Assembly: GCA_000403335.2 (NCBI GenBank)
Contig: KE159617.1
Span: forward strand, 481,922-545,921
Length of the DNA: 64,000 bases
Direction: 5' to 3'
DNA from: Lachnospiraceae bacterium MD335
GTDB taxonomy: Bacteria > Bacillota > Clostridia > Lachnospirales > Lachnospiraceae
In this document: positions 27,069 to 36,098 of the stretch, one piece after another
Layout of the letters: each line of letters begins with the position of its first letter
Position numbering within the stretch: position 1 is the first letter of the stretch
The notes under the pieces: generated by a model
Told to the model about the DNA's origin: nothing
Databases searched by the model: none
The model's input: only the letters and a program-made list of their open reading frames with translations
Made by a program: the position numbers and the translations under genes

Positions 27069-27911
27069 ATGAAAAGAATATGTAAGCAGTGCGGCAAGGA
27101 GTTTGAACTGTCGGAAAGTGAAATTGGGTTTTATAAGGGCAGGGGTTTAGAGCTGCCAAAACGCTGCAAGGCATGCAGGGAGCAGAATAAGGAACAGGGC
27201 AAGGGGCAAAAACAGCAGCAGACGCAGTGTCCTGTTTCCAATCATATAGGGAACGACAAGGACAGCCGTGACCATAAAAACGGAACGGATAAGAGCCGTT
27301 ATATCATATCGGCGGCAGCAGTGCTGTTCATTGTGTTTGCATTTCTGATAAAAGGCATTTTTGCGGTCCCGGCGGAAGAGCCGACGCTGACGGAAGATGT
27401 CGCTTCGCCCAATGTACAGGCTAGGCAGGAAACGCAGGCGCAGCTTCCTGGTGAGCTCCCCAAGGAAGCGCCAACAACGCAGTCTCAAGGAAATGAGGAG
27501 CAACAGGAAGTACAGCAGAGTATCTTGCCGACGGCTGTGACACCGCAGGAGACAGAGGCGGCAGCGGAAGGAACGACGCATCCGCCTGCAGCGGTACAGG
27601 AAGTACAGGAGATACAGGAACCTGTCGCTGATTTGGAGCCTGCGGCAACAGGATACGTTTTCCGAAAGCCGGAGTATCTTACGGAGCATTTCCAAAAGCA
27701 TGGAGCAGAGTTTCCGTATGCCACGCAGGAGGAATATCTGCTCGGCGCAAACAATGTCATTCAAAACCCGAACGCGCTTCATAAGCTTGAGGCGGAGGAC
27801 GGGGACGACGTTTATTATGTTGAGAGCACAAGGGAATTTGTTGTCGTTTCTACAGATGGCTATATTCGAACGTATTTTTTGACCGACCTTGATTATTATA
27901 ATAGACAGTAA
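27069..27911 (+). CDS. Zinc-ribbon, single-pass membrane protein with nuclease-like C-terminal domain
   Basis: 280 residues with a composite layout. Residues 1-37: zinc ribbon of the probable zinc-ribbon type, Cys 5, 8, 33 and 36 (CKQC and CKAC). Residues 38-76: polar linker. Residues 77-99: one membrane helix. Residues 100-200: Pro/Gln/Glu-rich disordered stalk. Residues 200-280: compact domain beginning TEHFQKHGAEFPYATQEEYL and ending VVVSTDGYIRTYFL, resembling BECR-fold nuclease-like domains found at the C-termini of phage proteins and polymorphic toxins (from memory, not searched). The start is six bases behind prfB, so it is cotranscribed. Activity unknown. Confidence 0.75.
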   Translation: MKRICKQCGKEFELSESEIGFYKGRGLELPKRCKACREQNKEQGKGQKQQQTQCPVSNHIGNDKDSRDHKNGTDKSRYIISAAAVLFIVFAFLIKGIFAVPAEEPTLTEDVASPNVQARQETQAQLPGELPKEAPTTQSQGNEEQQEVQQSILPTAVTPQETEAAAEGTTHPPAAVQEVQEIQEPVADLEPAATGYVFRKPEYLTEHFQKHGAEFPYATQEEYLLGANNVIQNPNALHKLEAEDGDDVYYVESTREFVVVSTDGYIRTYFLTDLDYYNRQ

Positions 27912-27941
27912 GAAAGTAGAGAAATAAGAAAATTCAATATA

Positions 27942-27998
27942 AAATCCGGATACTTATCGAAGCAGATAGAGAAATCGATAGTAAGTATCCGGATTTTT
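27942..27998. terminator. Bidirectional terminator
   Basis: AAATCCGGATACTTA (27942-27956) pairs perfectly with TAAGTATCCGGATTT (27982-27996), then T-run. It lies between convergent genes and can serve the minus-strand ddh as well. Confidence 0.85.
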
Positions 27999-28026
27999 GT
28001 AATCTTGTTAGCAGTTCGGATTTCTT

Positions 28027-29013
28027 TTAAAGCAAAGAAGCCCGAAGCTCCTCGCCGCTTTTTGCGCTAAGATATGCGGGCGCAATGTCAAAAACGGTCT
28101 TGCAGCCGCTTTGCCCCTCGCTTGCAAGACGGTGCGCCGCCCTTGCGTAGGCAATCAACACGCTTGAGGTAAATTCGGGGTTGGAGTCGAGCTTCAGGCT
28201 GTATTCAATCAAATGCTTATGCTCGCGCTCCCAGCCGGTTACACCGCTTCGCAGCACAAATCCGCCGTGCGGGATGCCGCTATGGTTTGTAAGCAGCTCC
28301 TCTTCGCTGATAAAATGAACGGTTGTGTCATAATCCGCAAAATAATTCGGCATTGTCTTGATTTCCTGCTCGATTTTTGCGGCATCGGCGCCTTCCTCCA
28401 AGACAACAAAGCATTCTCGCGTATGCTTTTCGCGTGTCGAAAGCTCTGGATTGCTGCCGGCGCGAACTGCCTCAAGTGCGCTGTCAACGGGAATGGTATA
28501 CTGCTTGGCATTTTTAACACCCGCAATGCGGCGCAGTGCGTCCGAATGTCCCTGACTGACGCCCTTGCCCCAAAAAGTATAATCCTTGCCGTCCGGTAAA
28601 ATCGCGTTTGCGTAAAGGCGGTTCAAAGAGAACATGCCGGGGTCCCAGCCGACAGAGATAATGCCGATATGACCGTTTTCTTTCGCTGCGGCATCGACAT
28701 TTGCAAAATGCTCCGGAATGCGCGCGTGGGTGTCAAAACTGTCAATCACGTTAAAATATTTGACATATTCCGGCGTTTGCTGCGGCAAATCGGTTGCGCT
28801 GCCGCCGCACAGTATCATAACGTCAATCTTGTCTTTCCAATCTGCCGCGTCATTGATACGGCAAACCTGTGCGCTTTTGGTAAGAACGGAAACATCGGCA
28901 GGATTGCGCCTTGTGAATACGGCGGCAAGCTCCATATCGTCGTTTTGGCGCACGGCGCACTCCACGCCGCGTCCAAGGTTTCCGTAACCTAAAATTCCGA
29001 TTCGTGTTTTCAT
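28027..29013 (-). CDS. ddh: meso-Diaminopimelate dehydrogenase
   Basis: NADP-dependent one-step route from tetrahydrodipicolinate to meso-diaminopimelate for lysine and peptidoglycan. 328 residues. Rossmann motif ILGYGNLGRGVE (residues 7-18), CGGSATDLPQQTPEY and the substrate-site VGWDPGMFSLNRL (about 121-133) are typical. GGAGAAA lies before the ATG. It is preceded on the same strand by a DUF975 membrane protein gene (31 bp gap). The family is scattered among bacteria but common in Lachnospiraceae-type gut Clostridia. Confidence 0.95.
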   Translation of the reverse strand: MKTRIGILGYGNLGRGVECAVRQNDDMELAAVFTRRNPADVSVLTKSAQVCRINDAADWKDKIDVMILCGGSATDLPQQTPEYVKYFNVIDSFDTHARIPEHFANVDAAAKENGHIGIISVGWDPGMFSLNRLYANAILPDGKDYTFWGKGVSQGHSDALRRIAGVKNAKQYTIPVDSALEAVRAGSNPELSTREKHTRECFVVLEEGADAAKIEQEIKTMPNYFADYDTTVHFISEEELLTNHSGIPHGGFVLRSGVTGWEREHKHLIEYSLKLDSNPEFTSSVLIAYARAAHRLASEGQSGCKTVFDIAPAYLSAKSGEELRASLL

Positions 29014-29044
29014 AACTGTATTTCTCCTTTTTTATTCTTTTAAA

Positions 29045-29839
29045 TTAGCAATAAGAACTGTTGTTCATGTTTTTGTTTTTTACTGCCATAATATCAAGAT
29101 AAAAGTTTGTGTTTGTCATATGCATGTAAGGCATAACCCATATCAGCGTCAGACCGCATGTAAAGACACTGAGCAGCAGGGCGGGCAGAAAACTGATTTG
29201 TAAAAGCACATATCGAAGTTTATTTCCGCGCATCACCTCAATGCTTTTTTTCAGAACCTTCATTGCATCCCATTCGGGGAAGTCAAGTATGATATAGTAG
29301 GCAGGAACAAAAACCAGCTGCAATAAGAATGATACAAGGACACAGGCAAGCATCAGCAGATAATAAGCGCCCATAACACTGTAAAATACATTGTAAAATT
29401 GCATCATTTCATTGAGTGTGGTTGTTTCCGTAATCTCGGGAACAGCGAGTGCGGGCGAGTTTAAAATACGGATGCTCATGACGTCGCAGGGGATCATGCA
29501 GACGGTGTTGATAAACGTAAATAAAAGTCCGACCTTTAATGCGACCTGAAGATTGTTGCGGAAACCGTCAAACAAATCGCCTATTTGTGCGGGCATATTG
29601 CACGCCGATTTCATATAAATCAGGGTAGCGCCCACCTGCAGAACGGAGAGCAGCGTCTGTAGGATAATACTGATTACAAAGTTCACAAGATAGTTGTTGG
29701 ATAACAGAAAGCTGGAACAGAAAAAAGATATAAGAAGGGGAATCAGCATTGTTCCGATTAACAGGCCAAAACGCCCGCCCATCTGCGTCCGCGCAAGATA
29801 TTTCAGCTCCGCGTTGCTTTTATAGTGTGTTTGTTCCAT
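29045..29839 (-). CDS. DUF975 family integral membrane protein
   Basis: 264 residues with about five to six hydrophobic helices (for example LLIGTMLIPLLISFF and ILQTLLSVLQVGATLIYM) and the N-terminal pattern SNAELKYLARTQMGGRFG seen in DUF975 proteins of Firmicutes; function unknown. I use ATG 29839 (MEQTHYKS), because ATG 29851 lies only one base behind AGGAG; the family N-terminus does not settle it. It may be cotranscribed with ddh. Confidence 0.8.
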   Translation of the reverse strand: MEQTHYKSNAELKYLARTQMGGRFGLLIGTMLIPLLISFFCSSFLLSNNYLVNFVISIILQTLLSVLQVGATLIYMKSACNMPAQIGDLFDGFRNNLQVALKVGLLFTFINTVCMIPCDVMSIRILNSPALAVPEITETTTLNEMMQFYNVFYSVMGAYYLLMLACVLVSFLLQLVFVPAYYIILDFPEWDAMKVLKKSIEVMRGNKLRYVLLQISFLPALLLSVFTCGLTLIWVMPYMHMTNTNFYLDIMAVKNKNMNNSSYC

Positions 29840-30089
29840 AGTAATACACATGCTCCTTTCTTAGTCTGCAAATTTCTGACAGTGAAAAGCGTATGCTTTT
29901 TGGTGTATGCAGCTTAAGCACAATATTTGCAATTGCACAGCCTGTGTGTGCCGTGCATTGTAGTACATTCTACCACGTTATCGGAAATAAAACAATGAAA
30001 TGAAAATAAAAAAGCTTTGCCAAAATGTTTTCTAAAACATTTCTTATGGGGTTAGCAGTGAATCCTAAGTTCTGTTTGAACAGTAACTC

Positions 30090-30118
30090 TTGAACAGACC
30101 GTAAAAATATCATATAAT
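30090..30118 (+). promoter_or_regulatory. Promoter of tex
   Basis: TTGAAC (30090-30095), 17-bp spacer, TATAAT (30113-30118), 39 bp before the start codon. The rest of the 29840-30156 gap holds an AAATGTTTT/AAAACATTT palindrome near 30022 and AT-rich DNA, with no gene seen. Confidence 0.75.
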
Positions 30119-30156
30119 CATATCATATAACAATTAAAAGTAGAAGGATGAGAGAA

Positions 30157-32529
30157 ATGGACATTATTTTAAAACTAAAAGAAGAATTAGGCATTGAAAA
30201 GTGGCAGGCGGAGGCGGCGGTGAAGCTGATTGACGAGGGGAACACCATTCCTTTTATATCAAGATACCGCAAAGAGGTCACAGGTTCTTTGAATGACGAG
30301 GTATTAAGAAACTTAAATGAGCGGCTGGGTTATCTTAGAAACCTTGAGGAGAAAAAGGAACAGGTGCTTGGAAGTATAGAGGAACAGGGTAAGCTTACTG
30401 ACGAGCTGCGGGAAAAAATCCTTGCCGCGGAAACAATGGTAGCGGTTGACGATTTGTATCTTCCGTATCGGCCAAAGCGCAAAACAAGGGCAAGCGTGGC
30501 AAAGGAGAAAGGTCTTGACGGACTTGCGCAGATTATTCTCGCCCAGGAAACGCAGCAGCCTCTGATTGCGGAGGCAGAGCCTTATGTAAATGAAGAAAAG
30601 GGAGTTAAAAACGTTAAGGAAGCATTGCAGGGCGCAATGGACATTATTGCGGAGCAGATTTCGGACAATGCCGAATTTAGAACATATATTCGAGAAACAA
30701 CCTTTGAGGAAGGAAAACTTATCAGTCAGGCAAAAGATGAGAAAGCGCAGAGCGTATATGAAATGTACTACGATTTTGAGGAGCCTGTAAGCAAAGTGGC
30801 AGGGCACAGAGTGCTTGCGGTTAACCGCGGCGAGAATGAGAAAATTCTTACGGTGAAGGTCGAAGCCCCGGTGGAGCGCATTCTCCGCTTCCTTGAAACG
30901 AAGGTAATTACTGCCGATAATGAGAACACGGCGCCCGCATTGCAGGAGACCGTCAAGGACAGCTATGAGCGTCTGATTGCGCCTGCAATTGAGCGTGACA
31001 TCCGAAACGAGCTGACGGAAAAGGCGGAGAATGGCGCAATTTCCGTATTCGGAAAGAATTTGGAGCAGCTTTTAATGCAGCCGCCAATTGCGGGCAAGGT
31101 TGTTCTAGGCTGGGATCCTGCTTTTAGGACAGGCTGTAAGCTTGCCGTTGTGGATGCTACAGGAAAAGTGCTTGATACAAAGGTGATATACCCGACAGCA
31201 CCCCAAAATAAGGTCGAGGAGGCAAAAAAGGACCTGAAAAAGCTTATCAGCAAGTATAACGTCAGTCTCATATCCGTAGGAAACGGCACGGCGTCAAGGG
31301 AGTCGGAGCAGGTAATCGTGGAGTTAATTAAAGAGTTGGACACCCCGGTACAGTATGTGATTGTAAATGAGGCGGGCGCATCGGTTTACTCGGCAAGCAA
31401 GCTCGCAACGGAGGAGTTCCCCAATTTTGACGTAGGACAGCGAAGTGCGGCATCCATTGCAAGGCGCTTACAGGACCCGCTTGCGGAACTTGTCAAAATT
31501 GATCCGAAGTCGATCGGCGTGGGGCAGTATCAGCATGACATGAACCAAAAGAAGCTGAGCGAGGCGTTAAACGGCGTGGTGGAGGATTCCGTAAATAAAG
31601 TCGGCGTGGATTTGAACACAGCGTCCGCGTCGCTGTTGGAATATATATCGGGCATTAATAAAACGATTGCGAAAAATATTGTGGACTACCGCGAGACAAA
31701 CGGTCGTTTTACCAACCGCAAACAGCTTTTGAAGGTGGCAAAGCTTGGTCCCAAGGCGTACGAGCAGTGCGCGGGCTTTATGCGGATTGCGGACGGCGAC
31801 AATCCCCTTGATGCGACGAGCGTGCATCCGGAGTCTTATGCGGCGGCAATGCAGCTTTTGGACAAGCTTGGTATTTCGATGGAGGAGCTGAAGGAGATTC
31901 AGAAGAAGGCGGCGCTTTCAAAGCACACAAAGGCGAAGCCCGCAAAGCAGGAAAAGAATAAAAACAGCCGGAACAAAAAACAGTCCATTGTGATCCGAAA
32001 CACAAACACTGCGATGGGGAAGGCGCTTGCGGCGGCAATCGGACAAATGGAAACAAATACGGATAATACACAAAAAAATGACACAAGTGTCATAAATGAG
32101 CCGGAATCTGCATCAGTCGCTGGAGGCAGTTTAGAGAAGCGCGTGAAAGATAAAGCGAAAATGGCGCAGGAGCTTGGCATCGGTGAAATTACGCTGACCG
32201 ATATTTTAAAGGAGCTTGAAAAGCCCGCAAGAGATCCGCGTGAGGACATGCCGAAGCCGATTTTGCGAAGTGATGTCTTGGATATGAAAGACTTAAAGCC
32301 CGGCATGATTTTGAAGGGTACTGTCAGAAATGTCATTGATTTTGGGGTGTTTGTGGACATCGGCGTGCATCAGGACGGTTTGGTGCATATTTCCCAGATT
32401 ACCGAAAAATATATTAAGCATCCGCTGGAAGCGGTGAGCGTCGGCGACATTGTGGATGTCAAGGTACTGGATGTGGATTTGGCAAAGAAACGTATATCGC
32501 TTACGATGCGGCTCGCAGATGCGAAATAG
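30157..32529 (+). CDS. tex: Tex family RNA-binding transcription accessory protein
   Basis: 790 residues. N-terminal Tex domain (LKEELGIEKWQAEAAVKLID), YqgF/RNase H-like domain (LGWDPAFRTGCKLAVVDATG, about 320-339), helix-hairpin-helix (VDYRETNGRFTNRKQLLKVAKLGPKAYEQCAGF region, about 510-545) and a C-terminal S1 domain (GMILKGTVRNVIDFGVFVDIG, about 712-732). Tex/YhgF proteins bind nucleic acid and act in transcription. A Lys/Asn-rich low-complexity stretch (about 590-680) lengthens the region before the S1 domain. ATG 30157 is preferred, since AAGG abuts ATG 30148. Confidence 0.94.
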   Translation: MDIILKLKEELGIEKWQAEAAVKLIDEGNTIPFISRYRKEVTGSLNDEVLRNLNERLGYLRNLEEKKEQVLGSIEEQGKLTDELREKILAAETMVAVDDLYLPYRPKRKTRASVAKEKGLDGLAQIILAQETQQPLIAEAEPYVNEEKGVKNVKEALQGAMDIIAEQISDNAEFRTYIRETTFEEGKLISQAKDEKAQSVYEMYYDFEEPVSKVAGHRVLAVNRGENEKILTVKVEAPVERILRFLETKVITADNENTAPALQETVKDSYERLIAPAIERDIRNELTEKAENGAISVFGKNLEQLLMQPPIAGKVVLGWDPAFRTGCKLAVVDATGKVLDTKVIYPTAPQNKVEEAKKDLKKLISKYNVSLISVGNGTASRESEQVIVELIKELDTPVQYVIVNEAGASVYSASKLATEEFPNFDVGQRSAASIARRLQDPLAELVKIDPKSIGVGQYQHDMNQKKLSEALNGVVEDSVNKVGVDLNTASASLLEYISGINKTIAKNIVDYRETNGRFTNRKQLLKVAKLGPKAYEQCAGFMRIADGDNPLDATSVHPESYAAAMQLLDKLGISMEELKEIQKKAALSKHTKAKPAKQEKNKNSRNKKQSIVIRNTNTAMGKALAAAIGQMETNTDNTQKNDTSVINEPESASVAGGSLEKRVKDKAKMAQELGIGEITLTDILKELEKPARDPREDMPKPILRSDVLDMKDLKPGMILKGTVRNVIDFGVFVDIGVHQDGLVHISQITEKYIKHPLEAVSVGDIVDVKVLDVDLAKKRISLTMRLADAK

Positions 32530-32553
32530 TGTAAAAGGGACAGGATAATGTTA

Positions 32554-32605
32554 AATAACAGGTCTTTTATGATTAGATATAAATCATAGAAGACCTGTTA
32601 TTCTG
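32554..32605. terminator. Terminator between tex and the methyltransferase gene
   Basis: AATAACAGGTCTT... pairs with AGACCTGTTATT in a long stem (32555-32602) with an AT-rich inner helix. It lies between convergent genes. Confidence 0.75.
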
Positions 32606-33505
32606 TTAATGCGAATTTCCAATCCATCTGCCGCTCGCGCCGCAAGGCAGAACCAATCCGTTTGACGATACCGGAAGTCCGATTTCGGACGATTCCACTA
32701 CGCCGCCAAATTTCGGAACAAGCGCCGTCTCCATCATATAGCTTAACACGGCGGGCTGTAAGCCGGTCGTGTAGGAATTAATAAGGAAAAATAACGGGTT
32801 TTCGTTCAGTATTTCAGTGGTAAGCATAAGAAACGGAAAAATCGCATCCTCTATTTTCCATATTTCGCCCTTCGGACCTCTGCCGTAGGAAGGCGGATCC
32901 ATAATAATCGCATCATACCGGCTCCCCCGGCGGATTTCCCGTTCTACGAATTTCATGCAGTCATCGACAAGCCAACGGATCGGAGCCTCGCCCAAGCCTG
33001 ATGCCGCAGCGTTCTCCTTTGCCCATGCGACCATTCCCTTGGAAGCATCTACATGCGTGACGGATGCGCCCGCGGCGGCAGCGCTTAGAGTTGCTCCGCC
33101 CGTATAGGCAAACAGGTTCAGAACCTTAATGCTGCGTTTCGGATTGTTTTTAAGCGCTCCCTTTATAATAGAAGAAAACCAATCCCAGTTGACCGCCTGC
33201 TCCGGAAACAGACCGGTATGTTTAAAGCTGAAAGGCTTAAGATGAAATGTCAGCCCCGCTTTAGAATTTCCCTCATATCGGATGCTCCATTCTTCGGGAA
33301 GGTTAAAAAATTCCCATTCCCCGCCCCCTTTTGCACTTCTGTGATAATGTCCGTTTGGCTTGCGCCAGCCGACGGCGTTTTTCGGTGTGCCCCATATTAC
33401 CTGCGGGTCGGGACGCACAAGAATATAGTCTCCCCACCGCTCAAGCTTTTCGCCTGAGGAGGTATCAATTACTTCATAGTCGTTCCAATTTTCAGCAATC
33501 CACAT
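32606..33505 (-). CDS. Class I SAM-dependent methyltransferase, rRNA methyltransferase-like
   Basis: 299 residues. C-terminal Rossmann-type methyltransferase with SAM motif VLNLFAYTGGATLSAAAAGA (about 123-142), acidic VTHVDASKG, and catalytic-loop DPPSYGRGPKGE (about 200-211), as in RlmI/RlmK-like 23S rRNA cytosine methyltransferases (COG1092 relatives). ATG 33505 follows AGAAGGGA at ten bases; the frame up to 33544 is probably untranslated. Exact target is not determinable. It stands alone on the minus strand beside the S10 operon. Confidence 0.85.
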   Translation of the reverse strand: MWIAENWNDYEVIDTSSGEKLERWGDYILVRPDPQVIWGTPKNAVGWRKPNGHYHRSAKGGGEWEFFNLPEEWSIRYEGNSKAGLTFHLKPFSFKHTGLFPEQAVNWDWFSSIIKGALKNNPKRSIKVLNLFAYTGGATLSAAAAGASVTHVDASKGMVAWAKENAAASGLGEAPIRWLVDDCMKFVEREIRRGSRYDAIIMDPPSYGRGPKGEIWKIEDAIFPFLMLTTEILNENPLFFLINSYTTGLQPAVLSYMMETALVPKFGGVVESSEIGLPVSSNGLVLPCGASGRWIGNSH

Positions 33506-33563
33506 AAACAACGTATCCCTTCTATATCTAATATGTAACATCAAAAATTTTGTTGACGGTTCG

Positions 33564-33591
33564 TTTATAGTATACTATAATTGCTTCACAA
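33564..33591 (-). promoter_or_regulatory. Promoter of the methyltransferase gene
   Basis: On the minus strand TTGTGA (33591-33586), 16-bp spacer, TATAAA (33569-33564), about 60 bp before the start codon. Confidence 0.5.
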
Positions 33592-33695
33592 TTACAGCAT
33601 GTTTCCGAAAAAAACAAAAAAGCGCTCAAAATTGCCGAAAACAGTTTGGATATGTGCTTGTACGTAAAAAAAAACAATAAAAATAAAAAAAATGC

Positions 33696-33724
33696 TTGCA
33701 AAAGCGTATTTCCTACGATATACT
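33696..33724 (+). promoter_or_regulatory. Promoter of the S10-spc ribosomal operon
   Basis: TTGCAA (33696-33701), 17-bp spacer, TATACT (33719-33724), preceded by AT-rich DNA that may act as an UP element. It precedes a leader of about 255 bases before rpsJ. Confidence 0.8.
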
Positions 33725-33730
33725 ACTAAT

Positions 33731-33985
33731 TGCTGTGACATGATAGCGATGAAACGTGAGGTTGCTGCCAATATGAAAATAACGGCAGGTTTTCCGCGGA
33801 GCGAATGTCAAGTTAGGAAACTGGCGACAAGTCACTGTACCAAATAATTAAACGATGTGTAGATTGCAGCAGAAGGAAAGGGCAGGTATGCTCTGATGAA
33901 ATTGGCATGACACACACGGGAGAGTGTACAGTCACCGCTTGTCGTACTTATGAATAAAAAGTGCGAAAAGGAGGCGACTTTTTTT
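33731..33985 (+). promoter_or_regulatory. Structured 5' leader of the S10 operon
   Basis: In this leader CGACAAG (33825-33831) and ACTGTAC (33834-33840) pair with GTACAGT (33926-33932) and CTTGTCG (33938-33944), forming a long closing stem just before rpsJ. Internal segments (TTGCAGCAGAAGG and nearby) could fold further. S10 operons are known to be autoregulated by L4 in some bacteria; that this leader does so is inferred from position and structure. Confidence 0.6.
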
Positions 33986-34303
33986 ATGGCAAGTCAGGTA
34001 ATGAGAATTACATTAAAAGCTTATGATCATCAGTTGGTTGATGCATCTGCCAAAAAAATTATCGAAACAGTAAAGAAGAACGGATCACAGGTGAGCGGAC
34101 CGGTGCCTCTTCCTACAAAGAAAGAGGTAGTAACTATTTTGAGGGCGGTTCACAAGTATAAGGATTCGAGAGAGCAGTTCGAACAGAGAACGCATAAGAG
34201 ACTGATCGATATCATCGCGCCGACACCCAAGACAATGGATGCATTGCAGAGATTGGAGATGCCGGCTGGTGTTTATATTGATATCAAAATGAAGAACAAG
34301 TAA
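33986..34303 (+). CDS. rpsJ: 30S ribosomal protein S10
   Basis: First gene of the S10 operon; S10 sits in the 30S head and is also NusE in antitermination. 105 residues with [20 protein letters not shown] and [23 protein letters not shown] 33986 with AAAAGGAGGCGA upstream; the in-frame ATG 33950 lies in the leader and is rejected. Confidence 0.98.
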   Translation: MASQVMRITLKAYDHQLVDASAKKIIETVKKNGSQVSGPVPLPTKKEVVTILRAVHKYKDSREQFEQRTHKRLIDIIAPTPKTMDALQRLEMPAGVYIDIKMKNK

Positions 34304-34378
34304 GCCTTCTACTAGTATGAGCGTGAATAAAAATTAAGAAAAAAAGCGCTCCGCTGTAGAACAAACGGAGGTAAGGAA

Positions 34379-35062
34379 ATGAAGAAAGCTATCTTAGCTA
34401 CAAAAGTCGGAATGACTCAAATCTTCAACGAAGACGGTTCGTTAATTCCCGTAACCGTGCTTCAGGCTGGACCTTGTGTGGTAACACAGGTCAAGACAAT
34501 GGAAAACGACGGCTACAAAGCAGTTCAGGTTGGTTTTGTAGACAAGAAGGACAGAATTGTCAACAGAGACAAGGGCGGAAAGAAAGAAATCATCCACAGA
34601 CACGGCGTAAATAAGGCGCTCAAGGGTCACTTTGACAAAGCAGGCGTTTCTTCCAAGAGATTTATAAGAGAGTTTAAGTTTGAGAATGCAGAGGAATATG
34701 CATTGGGAAGCGAAATTAAGGCTGACATCTTTGCAGCCGGCGATAAAGTAGATGCTTCTGCGATTTCTAAGGGAAAAGGTTTTCAGGGTGCAATTAAGAG
34801 ACACGGACAGCACAGAGGACCGATGGCACATGGTTCTAAGTTCCACCGTCATCAGGGTTCAAACGGTGCATGTTCTTCACCGAGCCGCGTATTTAAAGGC
34901 AAGGGAATGCCCGGACATATGGGTTGCGTAAAGGTGACCGTTCAGAACCTTGAAGTTGTAAGAGTAGATGCAGAGAAGAACCTGCTTTTGGTAAAGGGTT
35001 CCGTACCCGGACCGAAGAAAGCATTGGTAACACTCAAAGAAACTACGAGAGTAGATGCGTAA
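34379..35062 (+). CDS. rplC: 50S ribosomal protein L3
   Basis: Early 50S assembly protein near the peptidyl-transferase centre. 227 residues. N-terminus [20 protein letters not shown] and the loop [17 protein letters not shown] reaching to the active site (about 145-160) are diagnostic. AACGGAGG upstream of ATG 34379. It lies 75 bp behind rpsJ; rplD follows after 43 bp. Confidence 0.98.
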   Translation: MKKAILATKVGMTQIFNEDGSLIPVTVLQAGPCVVTQVKTMENDGYKAVQVGFVDKKDRIVNRDKGGKKEIIHRHGVNKALKGHFDKAGVSSKRFIREFKFENAEEYALGSEIKADIFAAGDKVDASAISKGKGFQGAIKRHGQHRGPMAHGSKFHRHQGSNGACSSPSRVFKGKGMPGHMGCVKVTVQNLEVVRVDAEKNLLLVKGSVPGPKKALVTLKETTRVDA

Positions 35063-35105
35063 AAAGTGGTTCGCAGAGTGAGCGGACGAAAGGAGGACCA
35101 TACAG

Positions 35106-35726
35106 ATGGCAAAAGTATCTGTTTATAATATGGAAGGCAAGGAAGTTGATACAATCGACTTAAGCGACGCTGTCTTCGGTGTAGAAGTAAATGAACACTT
35201 GGTACACATGGCAGTGGTTCAGCAACTTGCAAATAAGCGTCAGGGTACTCAGAAAGCAAAGACACGTTCAGAAGTATCCGGCGGCGGAAGAAAACCTTGG
35301 AGACAAAAGGGAACCGGTCATGCAAGACAGGGTTCTACAAGAGCTCCGCAGTGGAAGGGCGGCGGTGTGGTATTCGCTCCCGTGCCAAGAGACTATTCGT
35401 TCAAGATGAATAAGAAAGAAAAGAGAGCTGCATTAAAGTCAGCGCTCACAAGCAGGGTTCAGGAGAACAAGCTTATTGTGCTTGATGAACTCAGGTTCGA
35501 TGAGATTAAGACAAAGAATTTCAAGGCTGTGATAGACAATTTAAACGTGGCAAAGGCATACGTTGTCATCAATGAAAACGATGAGAAGGTTGTTCTCTCA
35601 GCAAGAAATCTTCCGAATGTACAGACGGCATTGACGCATACAATCAATGTTTATGACATTATGAAGGGCGGTACGGTAATCCTCACAAAGGATGCTGCAA
35701 AGACGATTGAGGAGGTGTACGCATAA
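35106..35726 (+). CDS. rplD: 50S ribosomal protein L4
   Basis: 206 residues; lines the exit tunnel with its extended loop ([20 protein letters not shown], about 48-67). In some bacteria L4 also represses its own operon through the leader. AAAGGAGG precedes ATG 35106. The stop overlaps the rplW start (TAATG). Confidence 0.98.
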   Translation: MAKVSVYNMEGKEVDTIDLSDAVFGVEVNEHLVHMAVVQQLANKRQGTQKAKTRSEVSGGGRKPWRQKGTGHARQGSTRAPQWKGGGVVFAPVPRDYSFKMNKKEKRAALKSALTSRVQENKLIVLDELRFDEIKTKNFKAVIDNLNVAKAYVVINENDEKVVLSARNLPNVQTALTHTINVYDIMKGGTVILTKDAAKTIEEVYA

Positions 35727-36025
35727 TGGCAGATATTAAGTATTATGACGTAATCCTTAAACCGGTGATTACGGAGAAGAGCATGGCAGGCATGGGCGAC
35801 AAGAAGTATACATTTTTGGTTCATACGCAGGCAAATAAGTCTCAGATTAAAGAAGCGGTTGAGAAGATGTTTGAAGGCACAAAGGTTGCCAAAGTAAACA
35901 CCATGAACCTTGACGGCAAGAAAAAGAGACGCGGAATGGTTGTCGGAAAGACGGCAAAGACGAAAAAGGCAATCGTACAGCTTACAGAGGACAGTAAGGA
36001 TATTGAACTCTTTACCGGATTGTAA
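35726..36025 (+). CDS. rplW: 50S ribosomal protein L23
   Basis: 99 residues. Docking site for trigger factor and SRP at the tunnel exit. Typical start [27 protein letters not shown], within the family length of 95-100. It is translationally coupled to rplD by a one-base overlap. Confidence 0.97.
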   Translation: MADIKYYDVILKPVITEKSMAGMGDKKYTFLVHTQANKSQIKEAVEKMFEGTKVAKVNTMNLDGKKKRRGMVVGKTAKTKKAIVQLTEDSKDIELFTGL

Positions 36026-36098
36026 AAGAAAGTAAGCCGTAACAGAAACTATACACAATCAAAAGTGTGATAATAAATTTAGAAAAGGAGAAACAATC

